DNA of 64,000 nucleotides from Clostridiaceae bacterium JG1575 (GTDB taxonomy: Bacteria; Bacillota; Clostridia; Clostridiales; Clostridiaceae). The position numbers and the translations under genes were made by a program. Location: assembly GCA_002838815.1 (NCBI GenBank), contig LQGW01000053.1, positions 1 through 64,000 on the forward strand. Direction: 5' to 3'. Below, piece by piece: positions 18,229 to 26,016 of this stretch (position 1 is its first letter; every line of letters begins with the position of its first letter). A model generated the notes under the pieces. It saw nothing but the letters and a program-made list of their open reading frames with translations, was not told the DNA's origin and made no database searches.

Positions 18229-18900
18229 ATGCCCCAATTGTTTTGGATTCTCCTAGTCATCATTTTGGTTTTGGCCGCGATTTTAGTCATGATGTACAAT
18301 GGCTTGGTGTCGCTTCGCAACCGAGTGAAAAATGCCTACGCCCAAATGGATGTTCAGATGAAGAACCGTGCCGACCTCATTCCGGGTCTCGTGGAAACGG
18401 TCAAAGGCGCTGCCGGCCATGAACGGGGCGCTTTGGAGGCCGTCATCAAGGCTCGGTCCGCGGTGATGAATGCTCAAACTCCCGAGCAGTCCATGGCCGC
18501 CAACGAACAACTGACCTCCACCCTCAATCGCTTGATGCTTTTGGTGGAAAGCTATCCGGATCTAAAAGCCAACGCCAACTTCCAGCAGCTCATGAGCGAA
18601 TTAAAAAGCGCTGAGGAGAAAATTCGTTACTCCCGCCAGTTCTACAACGACACCGTGATGAAATACAACAACAAGATTCAGGTGTTCCCCTCCAATCTCG
18701 TAGCGGGTCTCTTCGGCTTCCATGCAGAAAAGTTCTTTGAGATCACCGAATCGGAACGGCAGGTTCCCAAAGTGGATTTCTCTGGAATGTACGACGCCAA
18801 CTACAATAAAAACGACGCCTACCGTCAAAAAGCGCCTCAGAGCAGTGACGGCGCCAAAGATCCTCAAAGTCTGGACGATTTAAGAGCCGGCAGACCCTAA
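18229..18900 (+). CDS. lemA: LemA family protein
   Basis: 223 residues: one N-terminal membrane helix (4-22), then the helical LemA domain with NRVKNAYAQMDVQMKNRADLIPGLV and the YNNKIQVFPSNLVAGLFGF motif. Family role is not settled; it is often paired with DUF2207/TPM membrane proteins, suggesting a shared envelope function. AAAGGAAGG precedes ATG 18229. Confidence 0.95.
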   Translation: MPQLFWILLVIILVLAAILVMMYNGLVSLRNRVKNAYAQMDVQMKNRADLIPGLVETVKGAAGHERGALEAVIKARSAVMNAQTPEQSMAANEQLTSTLNRLMLLVESYPDLKANANFQQLMSELKSAEEKIRYSRQFYNDTVMKYNNKIQVFPSNLVAGLFGFHAEKFFEITESERQVPKVDFSGMYDANYNKNDAYRQKAPQSSDGAKDPQSLDDLRAGRP

Positions 18901-19319
18901 GAGGCGCCCGATCGCTTTGCCCGACGGTAGCTCCATCTCTTGAACGTTGGAGGACAGCTTGGAAGCGCTTCGTCCCATCGCCGGTACAAAGTTTTTTGTG
19001 CCGGCTTCTCTTTTCATTCCTCGCCCCCCTGGTCCTTGGGCGGCCCAAAAGGTGTTAATTGTATTTTTTTTTTTTTTTGAAAAAGAGTCCAGTTTTTAGA
19101 CGCTCTTTTTTTAAATTCCCTCTAATCCGACCGAGGGCTCAAGAGCCCTTGGGGCCTTGCTTTGCCCGAGCTTTTGTGGTTGGCAAAGAGCCATTTTTTT
19201 AGGCGGACCATTGGTTTTTGCTCCGCGCCTTCAGGCGAGGATTTGCCTTTTCGTCTTCCAAAAGCCGCCCCATCGGCTATAATTGAAAGTGTTATCAATC
19301 CAAACTGTGAGGTCTTATT
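18901..19319 (+). other. Intergenic region upstream of the NQR operon
   Basis: Contains a 15-T run (19064-19078), a terminator (19079-19113), and TATAAT at 19278-19283 that can be the -10 of the nqr operon, with no good -35. No trace of nqrA was found in any frame here. Confidence 0.5.
19079..19113 (+). terminator. Terminator between lemA and nqrB
   Basis: AAAAAGAG-TC pairs with GA-CGCTCTTTTT (two-base bulge) and ends in a T-run; it isolates the nqr operon from lemA. Confidence 0.65.
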
Positions 19320-20330
19320 ATGCAGCTATCGAAGGTTTTCACCAAACAGAAAATGATGCGTACGGTCTTATGGTCCATGTTGCCCATCTATTTGTTCTCC
19401 ATTTACTTGTTCGGCTGGCGGGTGCTTCTCGTGCTCCTTGCCTCCCTCATCGCCGCTTGCGTGGGTGAATGGTTGATCATGAGAATGATTCAAGGCGACA
19501 AGGCCAAGGTCTCGGAAGCCGCATTGGTGACTGCGGCGCTCTTTACGCTCACCTTGCCCCCAACCATCCCCCTCTGGATTGCCGTGGTGGGAACGCTCTT
19601 TGGGATTATCTTTGGAAAGGCCATCTTTGGCGGCTTTGCCAAAAACATCTTTAACCCCGCCTTGGTGGGGCGGGCGTTTATTTACGTGTGCTTTCCCATT
19701 CCCATGACGGTCACTTGGGCCAATCCTTTTTCGGGCGTTCCCGGAGGGTTTGCTCACTACGCACCGGGCGTTGATCTTGCGACCCGGGCTACGCCCATCA
19801 TCAATATGGAAATGAATGGCCAAGGTACCCCCTTAGCTCAAATGTTTTTAGGCAACACGGCAGGGTCTTTGGGCGAAACCTCAGGCTTGTTGATTGTTTT
19901 GGCTGCGGTTTATCTCATTTACACCAAAACAGCCTCTTGGAAGATTATGGCCTCCACCTTGGCCTCCGGCCTTTTGATGAGTTTTGTGGTCTGGCAGGCG
20001 GGCGCCGCCAAGGGAGACCCCTTCTTTGCCATTGCCTCGGGCGGCTTCCTCTTTGGGTGCGTATTCATGGCCACAGATCCCGTTTCCGCCCCCACGAAGG
20101 ATCCAGCGAAGATCCTCTACGGCGTCCTCATCGGTGCCGTGACGGTCATCATCCGAACCTTCTCGCTTTTTACGGAAGGCATGATGTTTGCCATTCTCAT
20201 CGCCAACTCCTTTGCGCCCCTCATGGACCTTAATGTGAAAAAATGGCAAGCCCGCCGCAAGGCCAAGGAGGCCAGCCCCGCGCTTCCCGCTCAAAAAGCC
20301 GCTTCGGCGGTGTCCAAGGAGGCCAAATAA
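19320..20330 (+). CDS. nqrB: NQR-type Na+-translocating NADH dehydrogenase subunit B
   Basis: Membrane subunit carrying covalent FMN in the sodium channel of Na+-NQR. 336 residues, shorter than Vibrio NqrB (about 410) mainly at the N-terminus. The stretch LTLPPTIPLWIAVVGTLFGI..GKAIFGGFAKNIFNPALVGRAF is closer to NqrB than to RnfD; RATPI holds the threonine expected to bind FMN (TRAT in place of SGAT), and FMATDPVSAPT is the late signature. The highly charged tail (about 305-336) is unusual. First gene of a tight nqrBCDEF operon that lacks nqrA. Confidence 0.88.
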   Translation: MQLSKVFTKQKMMRTVLWSMLPIYLFSIYLFGWRVLLVLLASLIAACVGEWLIMRMIQGDKAKVSEAALVTAALFTLTLPPTIPLWIAVVGTLFGIIFGKAIFGGFAKNIFNPALVGRAFIYVCFPIPMTVTWANPFSGVPGGFAHYAPGVDLATRATPIINMEMNGQGTPLAQMFLGNTAGSLGETSGLLIVLAAVYLIYTKTASWKIMASTLASGLLMSFVVWQAGAAKGDPFFAIASGGFLFGCVFMATDPVSAPTKDPAKILYGVLIGAVTVIIRTFSLFTEGMMFAILIANSFAPLMDLNVKKWQARRKAKEASPALPAQKAASAVSKEAK

Positions 20331-20927
20331 ATGAAAAAGAGTTATCAGTATACCTTGGTCTTTATGATTCTTGTGGCCAGCGTCTTCACCGCCATATTGG
20401 CGACAGCGCAGACCACCATGAAGCCCATCATTTTGGACAACCGTCTGGTGGCGGAGCAGCGGGCTATTTTAGAGGCTTTCAATCTTAAGCCGGGTTCCGA
20501 TGATGAAGTCAAAAAAGTCTTTTCCTCGAAGATCAAGCCGGATGTCCGCACGATCAAAGGACAAGAGATTAAGGGCTATCGCTGGGAAGAGGGTGGCGAG
20601 ATCAAAGGGTACGCCATCCCCTTTGCAGGCTCTGCGCTCTGGGGAACCGTGCGAGGCTATTTGGCCCTCAACCAGAACTTAGGGGAACTGCTCGGCATCA
20701 CCTTCACCGAGCAAAATGAAACCCCGGGATTGGGCGGGCGTATTGATGAGGCTCCCTACAAAGAACAGTGGCGCGGGCTTAAGATGCCCAAGGGTCCCTT
20801 AAGCTATGGCCCCATGGGCGATCAAAAAATTGATGCCATCTCCGGGGCCACCTTGACCTCGAATTCGGTCATGCGAATCCTCAATGAACTGAAAACCAAC
20901 GTACTGAGCCAGTGGGAGGTGAAATAA
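20331..20927 (+). CDS. nqrC: NQR-type Na+-translocating NADH dehydrogenase subunit C
   Basis: 198 residues: one N-terminal helix (about 7-27) then an extracytoplasmic FMN-binding domain. The flavinylation motif SGATLTS (threonine near 176) and TFTEQNETPGLGGRI are intact; ALWGTVRGYLAL is the NqrC/RnfG core. It starts immediately after the nqrB stop and its stop overlaps the nqrD start. Covalent FMN needs an ApbE flavin transferase, which is not in this window. Confidence 0.9.
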   Translation: MKKSYQYTLVFMILVASVFTAILATAQTTMKPIILDNRLVAEQRAILEAFNLKPGSDDEVKKVFSSKIKPDVRTIKGQEIKGYRWEEGGEIKGYAIPFAGSALWGTVRGYLALNQNLGELLGITFTEQNETPGLGGRIDEAPYKEQWRGLKMPKGPLSYGPMGDQKIDAISGATLTSNSVMRILNELKTNVLSQWEVK

Positions 20928-21589
20928 TGGCGACTGAAACCCCAAAACAAATTGCCATACGAAATATCTGGCTGGACAACCAAGTCCTGCGTCAAATCCT
21001 TGGCATCTGTTCGTCCCTTGCGGTGACCAACCGGATGCAAAACTCCCTCGTGATGGGTCTTGGCGTGGTGTTTACCACGGCCATCTCCTCACTCATTCTC
21101 TCTGCGCTTCGCTCCTACATCCCGCAAAGAATCCGCATGATTGTGCAGGTTTTGGTCATCTCCTTTTGCGTGATCTTGGTGAATATTTCCCTTCAGGCAT
21201 TCTTCCCCAGCGTGTCCAAACAGCTGGGTCCTTATGTCGGATTGATCATCACCAACTGCATCATCATGGGCCGCGCTGAAGCGTATGCGGCCAAAAATCC
21301 GCCCTTGGCTTCTTTGTTGGATGGCTTGTTTGCGGGCCTTGGGTACACCATTGTCCTTTTGATGATTTCCTTGATCCGTGAAGTTTTGGGCTTTGGCACC
21401 ATCTTTGGCGTGGCGCTTCCCTTCACCTTCACGACTTGGACGCTCATGGTCATGCCGCCGGCAGCTTTCTTCATCATCGGAACCTTTGTTTGGGCCGTGA
21501 ACAACTATCAGGCCCGCCGGGAAGAAAAGCAAGGCATCGTTCGTTCCGGCGATCTGACGATTCAAAAGAAAGAAGGAGGGGCTCAGTAA
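20927..21589 (+). CDS. nqrD: NQR-type Na+-translocating NADH dehydrogenase subunit D
   Basis: 220-residue integral membrane protein, six helices. LRQILGICSSLAVTNRM matches NqrD; C28 and the cysteine in ITNCIIMGRAEAYA are those that, with two in NqrE, hold the intramembrane iron site. ATG 20927 overlaps the nqrC stop (TAATG), with GGGAGG upstream. Confidence 0.92.
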   Translation: MATETPKQIAIRNIWLDNQVLRQILGICSSLAVTNRMQNSLVMGLGVVFTTAISSLILSALRSYIPQRIRMIVQVLVISFCVILVNISLQAFFPSVSKQLGPYVGLIITNCIIMGRAEAYAAKNPPLASLLDGLFAGLGYTIVLLMISLIREVLGFGTIFGVALPFTFTTWTLMVMPPAAFFIIGTFVWAVNNYQARREEKQGIVRSGDLTIQKKEGGAQ

Positions 21590-22191
21590 TGGCTCAGCAG
21601 GCACCCAACATCAGTCCCATTGTGATCTTTTTCGCCTCCATCTTCACCTCCAACATGATTTTGTCCAACTTCTTGGGCATGTGCTCCTACCTTTCGGTCT
21701 CCAGTGAATTCAAGACCGCCAATGGCCTAGGAAAAGCCGTGGTGGTGGTTTTGGTCATTACAAACACTGTGAACTGGTTTTTGAACAAATACCTGATTCA
21801 ACCGAGAAATCTTGAATTCCTTTCCTTCATCATCTACATCATGGTGATTGCCGCCATTGTTCAGATTTTGGAGATGGCGCTGGATCGATACCTGCCGGAT
21901 CTTCACGCAAAGCTTGGCATTTTCTTGCCCCTCATCACCGTGAACTGCGCCGTATTGGGCGCCACGCTCTTTCAGGACATTAGAAACTACAACCTGCCCC
22001 AGACCATTTTATTCAATCTGGGCTCCGGCCTTGGATGGTGGATGGCCATAAGCATGCTGGCGGCCATTAAGGAAAAAATAGCCAAAAACAAGATGCCCCG
22101 GGGACTTCAAGGGGTCGGCATTTCCTTTATCATTACCGGAATTATGGCCTTGGCGTTCATCGGCTTTTCCGGCATTTTCACCATTCAATAA
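21589..22191 (+). CDS. nqrE: NQR-type Na+-translocating NADH dehydrogenase subunit E
   Basis: 200-residue integral membrane protein. LGMCSYLSVS (C32) and FLPLITVNCAVLGATLF carry the two cysteines of the iron site shared with NqrD. AAIKEKIAKNKMPRGLQGVGI and the FSGI ending are NqrE rather than RnfA features. ATG 21589 overlaps the nqrD stop (TAATG). Confidence 0.93.
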   Translation: MAQQAPNISPIVIFFASIFTSNMILSNFLGMCSYLSVSSEFKTANGLGKAVVVVLVITNTVNWFLNKYLIQPRNLEFLSFIIYIMVIAAIVQILEMALDRYLPDLHAKLGIFLPLITVNCAVLGATLFQDIRNYNLPQTILFNLGSGLGWWMAISMLAAIKEKIAKNKMPRGLQGVGISFIITGIMALAFIGFSGIFTIQ

Positions 22192-22203
22192 GGAGGATCC
22201 GAC

Positions 22204-23313
22204 ATGTTAGGGGAAATCTTAAACGCGACCATCAGCATCACGCTCATCGCTGCCGTATTGGCCATCATCATTTCCATTTCTGAGCGCTACTTGAACAATT
22301 ATGGGGAATGCAAGCTCACCATCAACGATGGGGCGAAGGAAATGGTGGTGGAAGGCGGATCCAGTTTGTTAACCACCCTTGCCGGCCAAAAGCTGTTCAT
22401 CCCTTCGGCTTGTGGCGGAAAGGCGACCTGCGGTCTTTGCAAAGTCCAAGTCTTTGAAGGGGCTGGACCGATCCTGCCCACGGAGGAACCATACCTGACG
22501 GCCAAAGAGCGCGAGAATCATTATCGACTCGCCTGTCAAATCAAAGTCAAATCCAACATGCGCCTGGGTATTCCAGAGGAACTTTTCAACATCAAGGAGT
22601 TCATCACTACCGTGGAGCGCTTGGACGATCTGACTTACGACATCAAGGGCGTTCGCCTGGCCCTGCCAGAAGGAGAAACCATTTCTTTTAAAGCCGGACA
22701 ATTCATGCAGTTTTACAGCAAGCCCTACGACAAGGTCACGGAAGAAGTGTTCCGCGCCTATTCCATCTCATCGCCCCCCTCGGACAACGGGCACGTGGAA
22801 TTTTGCATCCGCCAAGTTCCAGATGGCTTATGCACCACTTGGGTTCATAAGCACCTCAAAGTTGGCGATCAAGTGCGGCTGTCGGGTCCCTACGGGGATT
22901 TCTACTATCGCGGCAACTGCGACACCATGATTATGGTGGCCGGAGGATCAGGCCTTGCACCGATGCGCTCCCTCACCTATGACAACCTCAATAAAAACGT
23001 CGACGTGAAGATGATCTTCTACTTCGGCGCTCGGACCGAGGAGGACTTATACTACATCGATGAAATGAGGGCGATTGAAAAAGAGCACGACAACTTTACC
23101 TTCATTCCCACCCTTTCGCATCCTAAAGGGGAGTGGAAGGGCCATGTGGGAAGAATCACCGACCTTTTGGAATCTGCCTTAGAAGACGGTACGGCGGGAG
23201 CCGGCAAGGAAGCGTATCTTTGCGGATCTCCGGGATTTTTGAAAGCCGTCAACGAACTGCTGAAACGAAAGGGCTTTGATAAAGAAACGCAAATCTTCTA
23301 CGACGAATTTTAG
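22204..23313 (+). CDS. nqrF: NQR-type Na+-translocating NADH dehydrogenase subunit F
   Basis: NADH-oxidising entry subunit, unique to NQR and absent from Rnf. 369 residues: N-terminal helix (about 5-25), [2Fe-2S] ferredoxin domain with CGGKATCGLC and the fourth cysteine in RLACQ, FAD domain (RAYSISSPP), and NADH domain (GGSGLAPMRSL, YLCGSPGF). It settles the operon as NQR-like. Slightly shorter than the roughly 407-residue Vibrio protein. AGGAGG precedes ATG 22204. Confidence 0.95.
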   Translation: MLGEILNATISITLIAAVLAIIISISERYLNNYGECKLTINDGAKEMVVEGGSSLLTTLAGQKLFIPSACGGKATCGLCKVQVFEGAGPILPTEEPYLTAKERENHYRLACQIKVKSNMRLGIPEELFNIKEFITTVERLDDLTYDIKGVRLALPEGETISFKAGQFMQFYSKPYDKVTEEVFRAYSISSPPSDNGHVEFCIRQVPDGLCTTWVHKHLKVGDQVRLSGPYGDFYYRGNCDTMIMVAGGSGLAPMRSLTYDNLNKNVDVKMIFYFGARTEEDLYYIDEMRAIEKEHDNFTFIPTLSHPKGEWKGHVGRITDLLESALEDGTAGAGKEAYLCGSPGFLKAVNELLKRKGFDKETQIFYDEF

Positions 23314-23325
23314 GAGGGCCAATAG

Positions 23326-23814
23326 ATGAAAGTTCGACCAGAAATGAAATCCATCGAAGAGGACATGCAGCCCGGGCGTCTGTCCCTCGAAGGCTATTTG
23401 GGAGAGGATTCCCGTTCCTTAGAGACCATCATTCGTGAAGATGAGGAAGTCTTGAAAGAGCTCGGCACCACAGCTAAGGAAATGGGCCGGGTCATGCGCC
23501 GCATCACCTTGGCGGGCATGGAGGCTGAGGGAGAGCCCATTCCTTTTGATGGATATGAAGTGGAGGTATCGGAGTATCGCGGCTGGATCGGCTGTCCCTT
23601 CAAAGACAATCGCAAGGCCGGCAAGCGCATCACCAACGTGACAAGTCTTGAGACGGGCGAGCATTTTTGCTGGACCGACATCGGCATTCATTTGGTCCGT
23701 GATCACGGTTTTTTCCAGGGGAAGGGATCGTCCTTCCGCTTGGATCCTGCTGCTTTGGCGAAGTTTTTGAGAATGAGCGAACGGACCCTTGCGCCCCTTA
23801 CGGAAGATGAATAA
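23326..23814 (+). CDS. Unknown soluble protein co-transcribed with nqrBCDEF
   Basis: 162 residues, 12 bases after nqrF with its own GGAGGGCC ribosome site, so part of the operon. No membrane segment. Features visible: an acidic helical N-terminal half, a GCPFKDN loop, and a C-terminal block with cysteine and histidines (HFCWTDIGIHLVRDHGFFQGKGSSFRLD). No family could be named. Its position where an NQR operon lacks NqrA makes it a candidate accessory or acceptor-side partner, but that is inference from position only. Confidence 0.75.
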   Translation: MKVRPEMKSIEEDMQPGRLSLEGYLGEDSRSLETIIREDEEVLKELGTTAKEMGRVMRRITLAGMEAEGEPIPFDGYEVEVSEYRGWIGCPFKDNRKAGKRITNVTSLETGEHFCWTDIGIHLVRDHGFFQGKGSSFRLDPAALAKFLRMSERTLAPLTEDE

Positions 23815-23834
23815 CCCCTGGGGGATCGAAGGCT

Positions 23835-24056
23835 ATGGACAATAAAAACCGACCCATTCATTCCATCTTGCAGCTTTTGAAGGAGCGGTGGCTGACCGTG
23901 GTTTTACTGGTCATCCTCCTCGTCCTTTTGGTCCTGAGCCGACGCGTTCAAACCCAAGGGCCCAAGCGAGCGTTGGCGATGATTCTCCTGCTACTTCCCA
24001 TCAAGCGACGCGCTTCTTTGCAAGTGCTGCGTGGGGAGACCCCTTCATCGCTTTAA
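23835..24056 (+). CDS. Possible small single-pass membrane protein
   Basis: 73 residues: basic N-terminus, one strong helix (about 19-34, LTVVLLVILLVLLVLS), and a second moderately hydrophobic stretch. GAAGG lies close to ATG 23835, and a terminator follows. It may be the last gene of the nqr operon. Coding status is uncertain; no homologue recognised. Confidence 0.45.
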   Translation: MDNKNRPIHSILQLLKERWLTVVLLVILLVLLVLSRRVQTQGPKRALAMILLLLPIKRRASLQVLRGETPSSL

Positions 24057-24110
24057 ACGAGAACTACAAGCCTTCGCGGCGCCCTATGAATGAGGACGTA
24101 GCGAATCATA

Positions 24111-24163
24111 AAACCCCCCGATTGGATCCCGTGCAGTCAGCACATCGTCCAATCGGGGGGTTT
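24111..24163. terminator. Bidirectional terminator
   Basis: AAACCCCCCGATTGGA pairs with TCCAATCGGGGGGTTT across a 21-base loop; serves the nqr side and the convergent nitroreductase operon. Confidence 0.85.
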
Positions 24164-24202
24164 GTTTGCGCCCTTTATTCGTGCCAAGGCACGGCCAGGG
24201 GA

Positions 24203-24946
24203 TTATTTTTCGTTGGTGTATCCTTGCTTTTTCAGGGTCGGAAGCACTTCGGGGAAGTAGACCTTGGAATACACGGCGCCTACGGTTTCGCTCCAAGTCC
24301 GGACGTCTTGACCCTTCGTACGCTCGTCCATGTAGGAGCGCACGGTTTCATCATAAGCGGCCCGTTCTTCTTGGGAAGCGACCCGGTAGGTTTCCCGATG
24401 AATCATCATCTCTTCGGGAAAGCGGGGTTTCAAGGCCGGATCTTCGGCGGGGACGCCAAGGCACATCCCGACGATGGGGTAGACGTATTCGGGAAGGTCC
24501 AACAAATCAATGATGGCTTGGGGATCTCTCCGAACGCTGCCGATGGGGACGATGCCGTAGCCTTTAGATTCGGCCACCGTCATAGCGTTGCTAAAGGCGA
24601 TGCCGCAGTCCACTGCCCCCACGAGAGTTGCTTCAATGCTTTGGATGTTTTCAAAGGGAAGGTTTTGCTCCTTCAATGCCGCAGCCACCCGTTGATAATC
24701 GGAAACGAAAACCAAGAAAACAGGGGCTTTGGCAATCCAGGGCTGGTTGCCGCAAAGAGCGGCCAAGGTTTCCTTTTTCTTGGGATCTTTCACCACAATG
24801 ATGCTAAACTGCTGACCGTTGATGGAAGAGGGGGCATGAATGGCCGCCTCCAAGATTTCATTCAAATCATGTTCGGCGATGGGTTGGTCTTTGTAGGCAC
24901 GGATGCTGCGGTGCGCGGTCATGATTTCATATGGGGTTTGGTTCAT
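24203..24946 (-). CDS. NfsA/NfrA-type flavin nitroreductase
   Basis: FMN-dependent NAD(P)H oxidoreductase of the oxygen-insensitive nitroreductase group; 247 residues. HRSIRAYKDQPI near the N-terminus and APSSINGQQFSIIVV are the FMN-binding signatures, and YVYPIVGMCLGVP..PRFP is typical of the NfsA/Frp branch. Physiological substrate unknown (quinones, nitro compounds or flavin). Last gene of an operon behind an OhrR-like regulator, 18 bases downstream of it. Confidence 0.88.
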   Translation of the reverse strand: MNQTPYEIMTAHRSIRAYKDQPIAEHDLNEILEAAIHAPSSINGQQFSIIVVKDPKKKETLAALCGNQPWIAKAPVFLVFVSDYQRVAAALKEQNLPFENIQSIEATLVGAVDCGIAFSNAMTVAESKGYGIVPIGSVRRDPQAIIDLLDLPEYVYPIVGMCLGVPAEDPALKPRFPEEMMIHRETYRVASQEERAAYDETVRSYMDERTKGQDVRTWSETVGAVYSKVYFPEVLPTLKKQGYTNEK

Positions 24947-24964
24947 AGTAGATCTCCTTTGCCA

Positions 24965-25396
24965 TTACTTCATGGCGATGATGATTTTATCGAGGATCCT
25001 CGTGAGCGCGCTGGCTTCGTCGGGATCCAGGCTCACTTGATCGTAGATTTCCTTGGGGATGGGGGTTATTTTGGCACGTAGAAGGGCTCCGGCCTCCGTT
25101 AGGGACACAATGAGTCTGCGTTTATCCTTCTCGCCGCGTTCCTTGGTCAATAAGCCCTTTTCCACCAGACGGTTGAGGAGCGGGGTCAGGGTGCGTGAAT
25201 CCAGCATCAAGCGTTTGCCCAGCTCCTTCATATCCATTTTTTGTTGCTCCCACAAGACCAGCATGACTAGGTACTGGGTATAGGTTAGATCTTCCTTGGC
25301 TAAGCGGGTGTTGTAGGCAAAGACAATTTTACGGACGGCCAGATACATGCGAAAGCAGATTTGCTGCTCAAGGGTAATGCTTTGTGTTGAATTCAT
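24965..25396 (-). CDS. MarR family regulator, OhrR-like
   Basis: 143 residues with a MarR winged helix (MKELGKRLMLDSRTLTPLLNRLVEKGLL, wing at GEKDKRRLIVSLT). LEQQICFRMYLAVRKI and LTYTQYLVMLVLWEQ are close to OhrR, and C14 is where OhrR carries its peroxide-sensing cysteine. So a one-cysteine organic-peroxide sensor is likely, with the downstream nitroreductase rather than an ohr gene as its visible target. ATG 25396 follows AAAGGAGG and overlaps the stop of the upstream DUF2834 gene. Confidence 0.85.
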   Translation of the reverse strand: MNSTQSITLEQQICFRMYLAVRKIVFAYNTRLAKEDLTYTQYLVMLVLWEQQKMDMKELGKRLMLDSRTLTPLLNRLVEKGLLTKERGEKDKRRLIVSLTEAGALLRAKITPIPKEIYDQVSLDPDEASALTRILDKIIIAMK

Positions 25397-25788
25397 GGAC
25401 GCCTCCTTTGGATGGGGGCTGGGCCTTTTAAAACACTTTGCCGCTCCAGGGTTCGCTGACGAAGAGCCAAGAAGAGTGGAAAGGAAAAGGCCAAGGCGAT
25501 CAAGACAGCGGCAATGAGGTACAGCACGGCGCCCTTCATGTGAAGTCTTCGACATTCACAGATGACGAAAACCGCGAACATGAGGGTGACGACCAGTAGG
25601 TCCACGGTGAAGGAAGAGCTTGCCGGATTGGCGAACAAATCGGAGAAGAGAGAGGCGGAGAAAAAGGAGTGCCCCTGCTTTATGTAGCGAAGGTTGTAAC
25701 TCCAAGTGCCGATGGCACCGGCGATTGCCAAAAGGCCGTACAAGACCGTCGCAAGGGAAAGGGATTGCTTTTGAGGGGATTGCTGCAT
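25393..25788 (-). CDS. DUF2834 family membrane protein
   Basis: 131 residues from ATG 25788, three predicted helices (about 10-28, 53-75, 83-108). TWSYNLRY, the NPASSSFTVDLLV stretch and the following helix are typical of DUF2834. Function unknown. First gene of the operon with the OhrR-like regulator and nitroreductase (ATGA overlap). A GGAG lies 12 bases upstream. Confidence 0.7.
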   Translation of the reverse strand: MQQSPQKQSLSLATVLYGLLAIAGAIGTWSYNLRYIKQGHSFFSASLFSDLFANPASSSFTVDLLVVTLMFAVFVICECRRLHMKGAVLYLIAAVLIALAFSFPLFLALRQRTLERQSVLKGPAPIQRRRP

Positions 25789-25972
25789 GGGAAAGGTCAC
25801 TCCTTTTTCGCTACGGGCTCCTGAATAAGGTTCAGAAGCATCCAAGGGCACAAGCAATTCAATCACGCGAGATTGATCTTGCAAGACTGATTATGACCCA
25901 AGGCGGATGCTTTGTCAATCCATCGGGATGAGAACATTTTGTTACGGAGGGGGCGTGTCTTGGGGCATAAGC

Positions 25973-26003
25973 AAAACCCCTCTTGCGGCTGAGGCAAGAG
26001 GGG
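25973..26003 (-). terminator. Terminator after the CmpB-like gene
   Basis: Stem CCCTCTTGC/GCAAGAGGG; on the minus strand it is followed by TTTTGC. It ends the 26017 transcript. Confidence 0.7.
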
Positions 26004-26016
26004 AGGCATCTAGGGG

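Noticed and set aside
19320-23313. Rnf complex
   Set aside because: The NqrF subunit (2Fe-2S, FAD, NADH) and the B-C-D-E-F order identify NQR; RnfB and RnfC are absent.
23888-25081. 397-codon plus-strand frame
   Set aside because: It is antisense to the nitroreductase and OhrR-like genes, which have clear family motifs.
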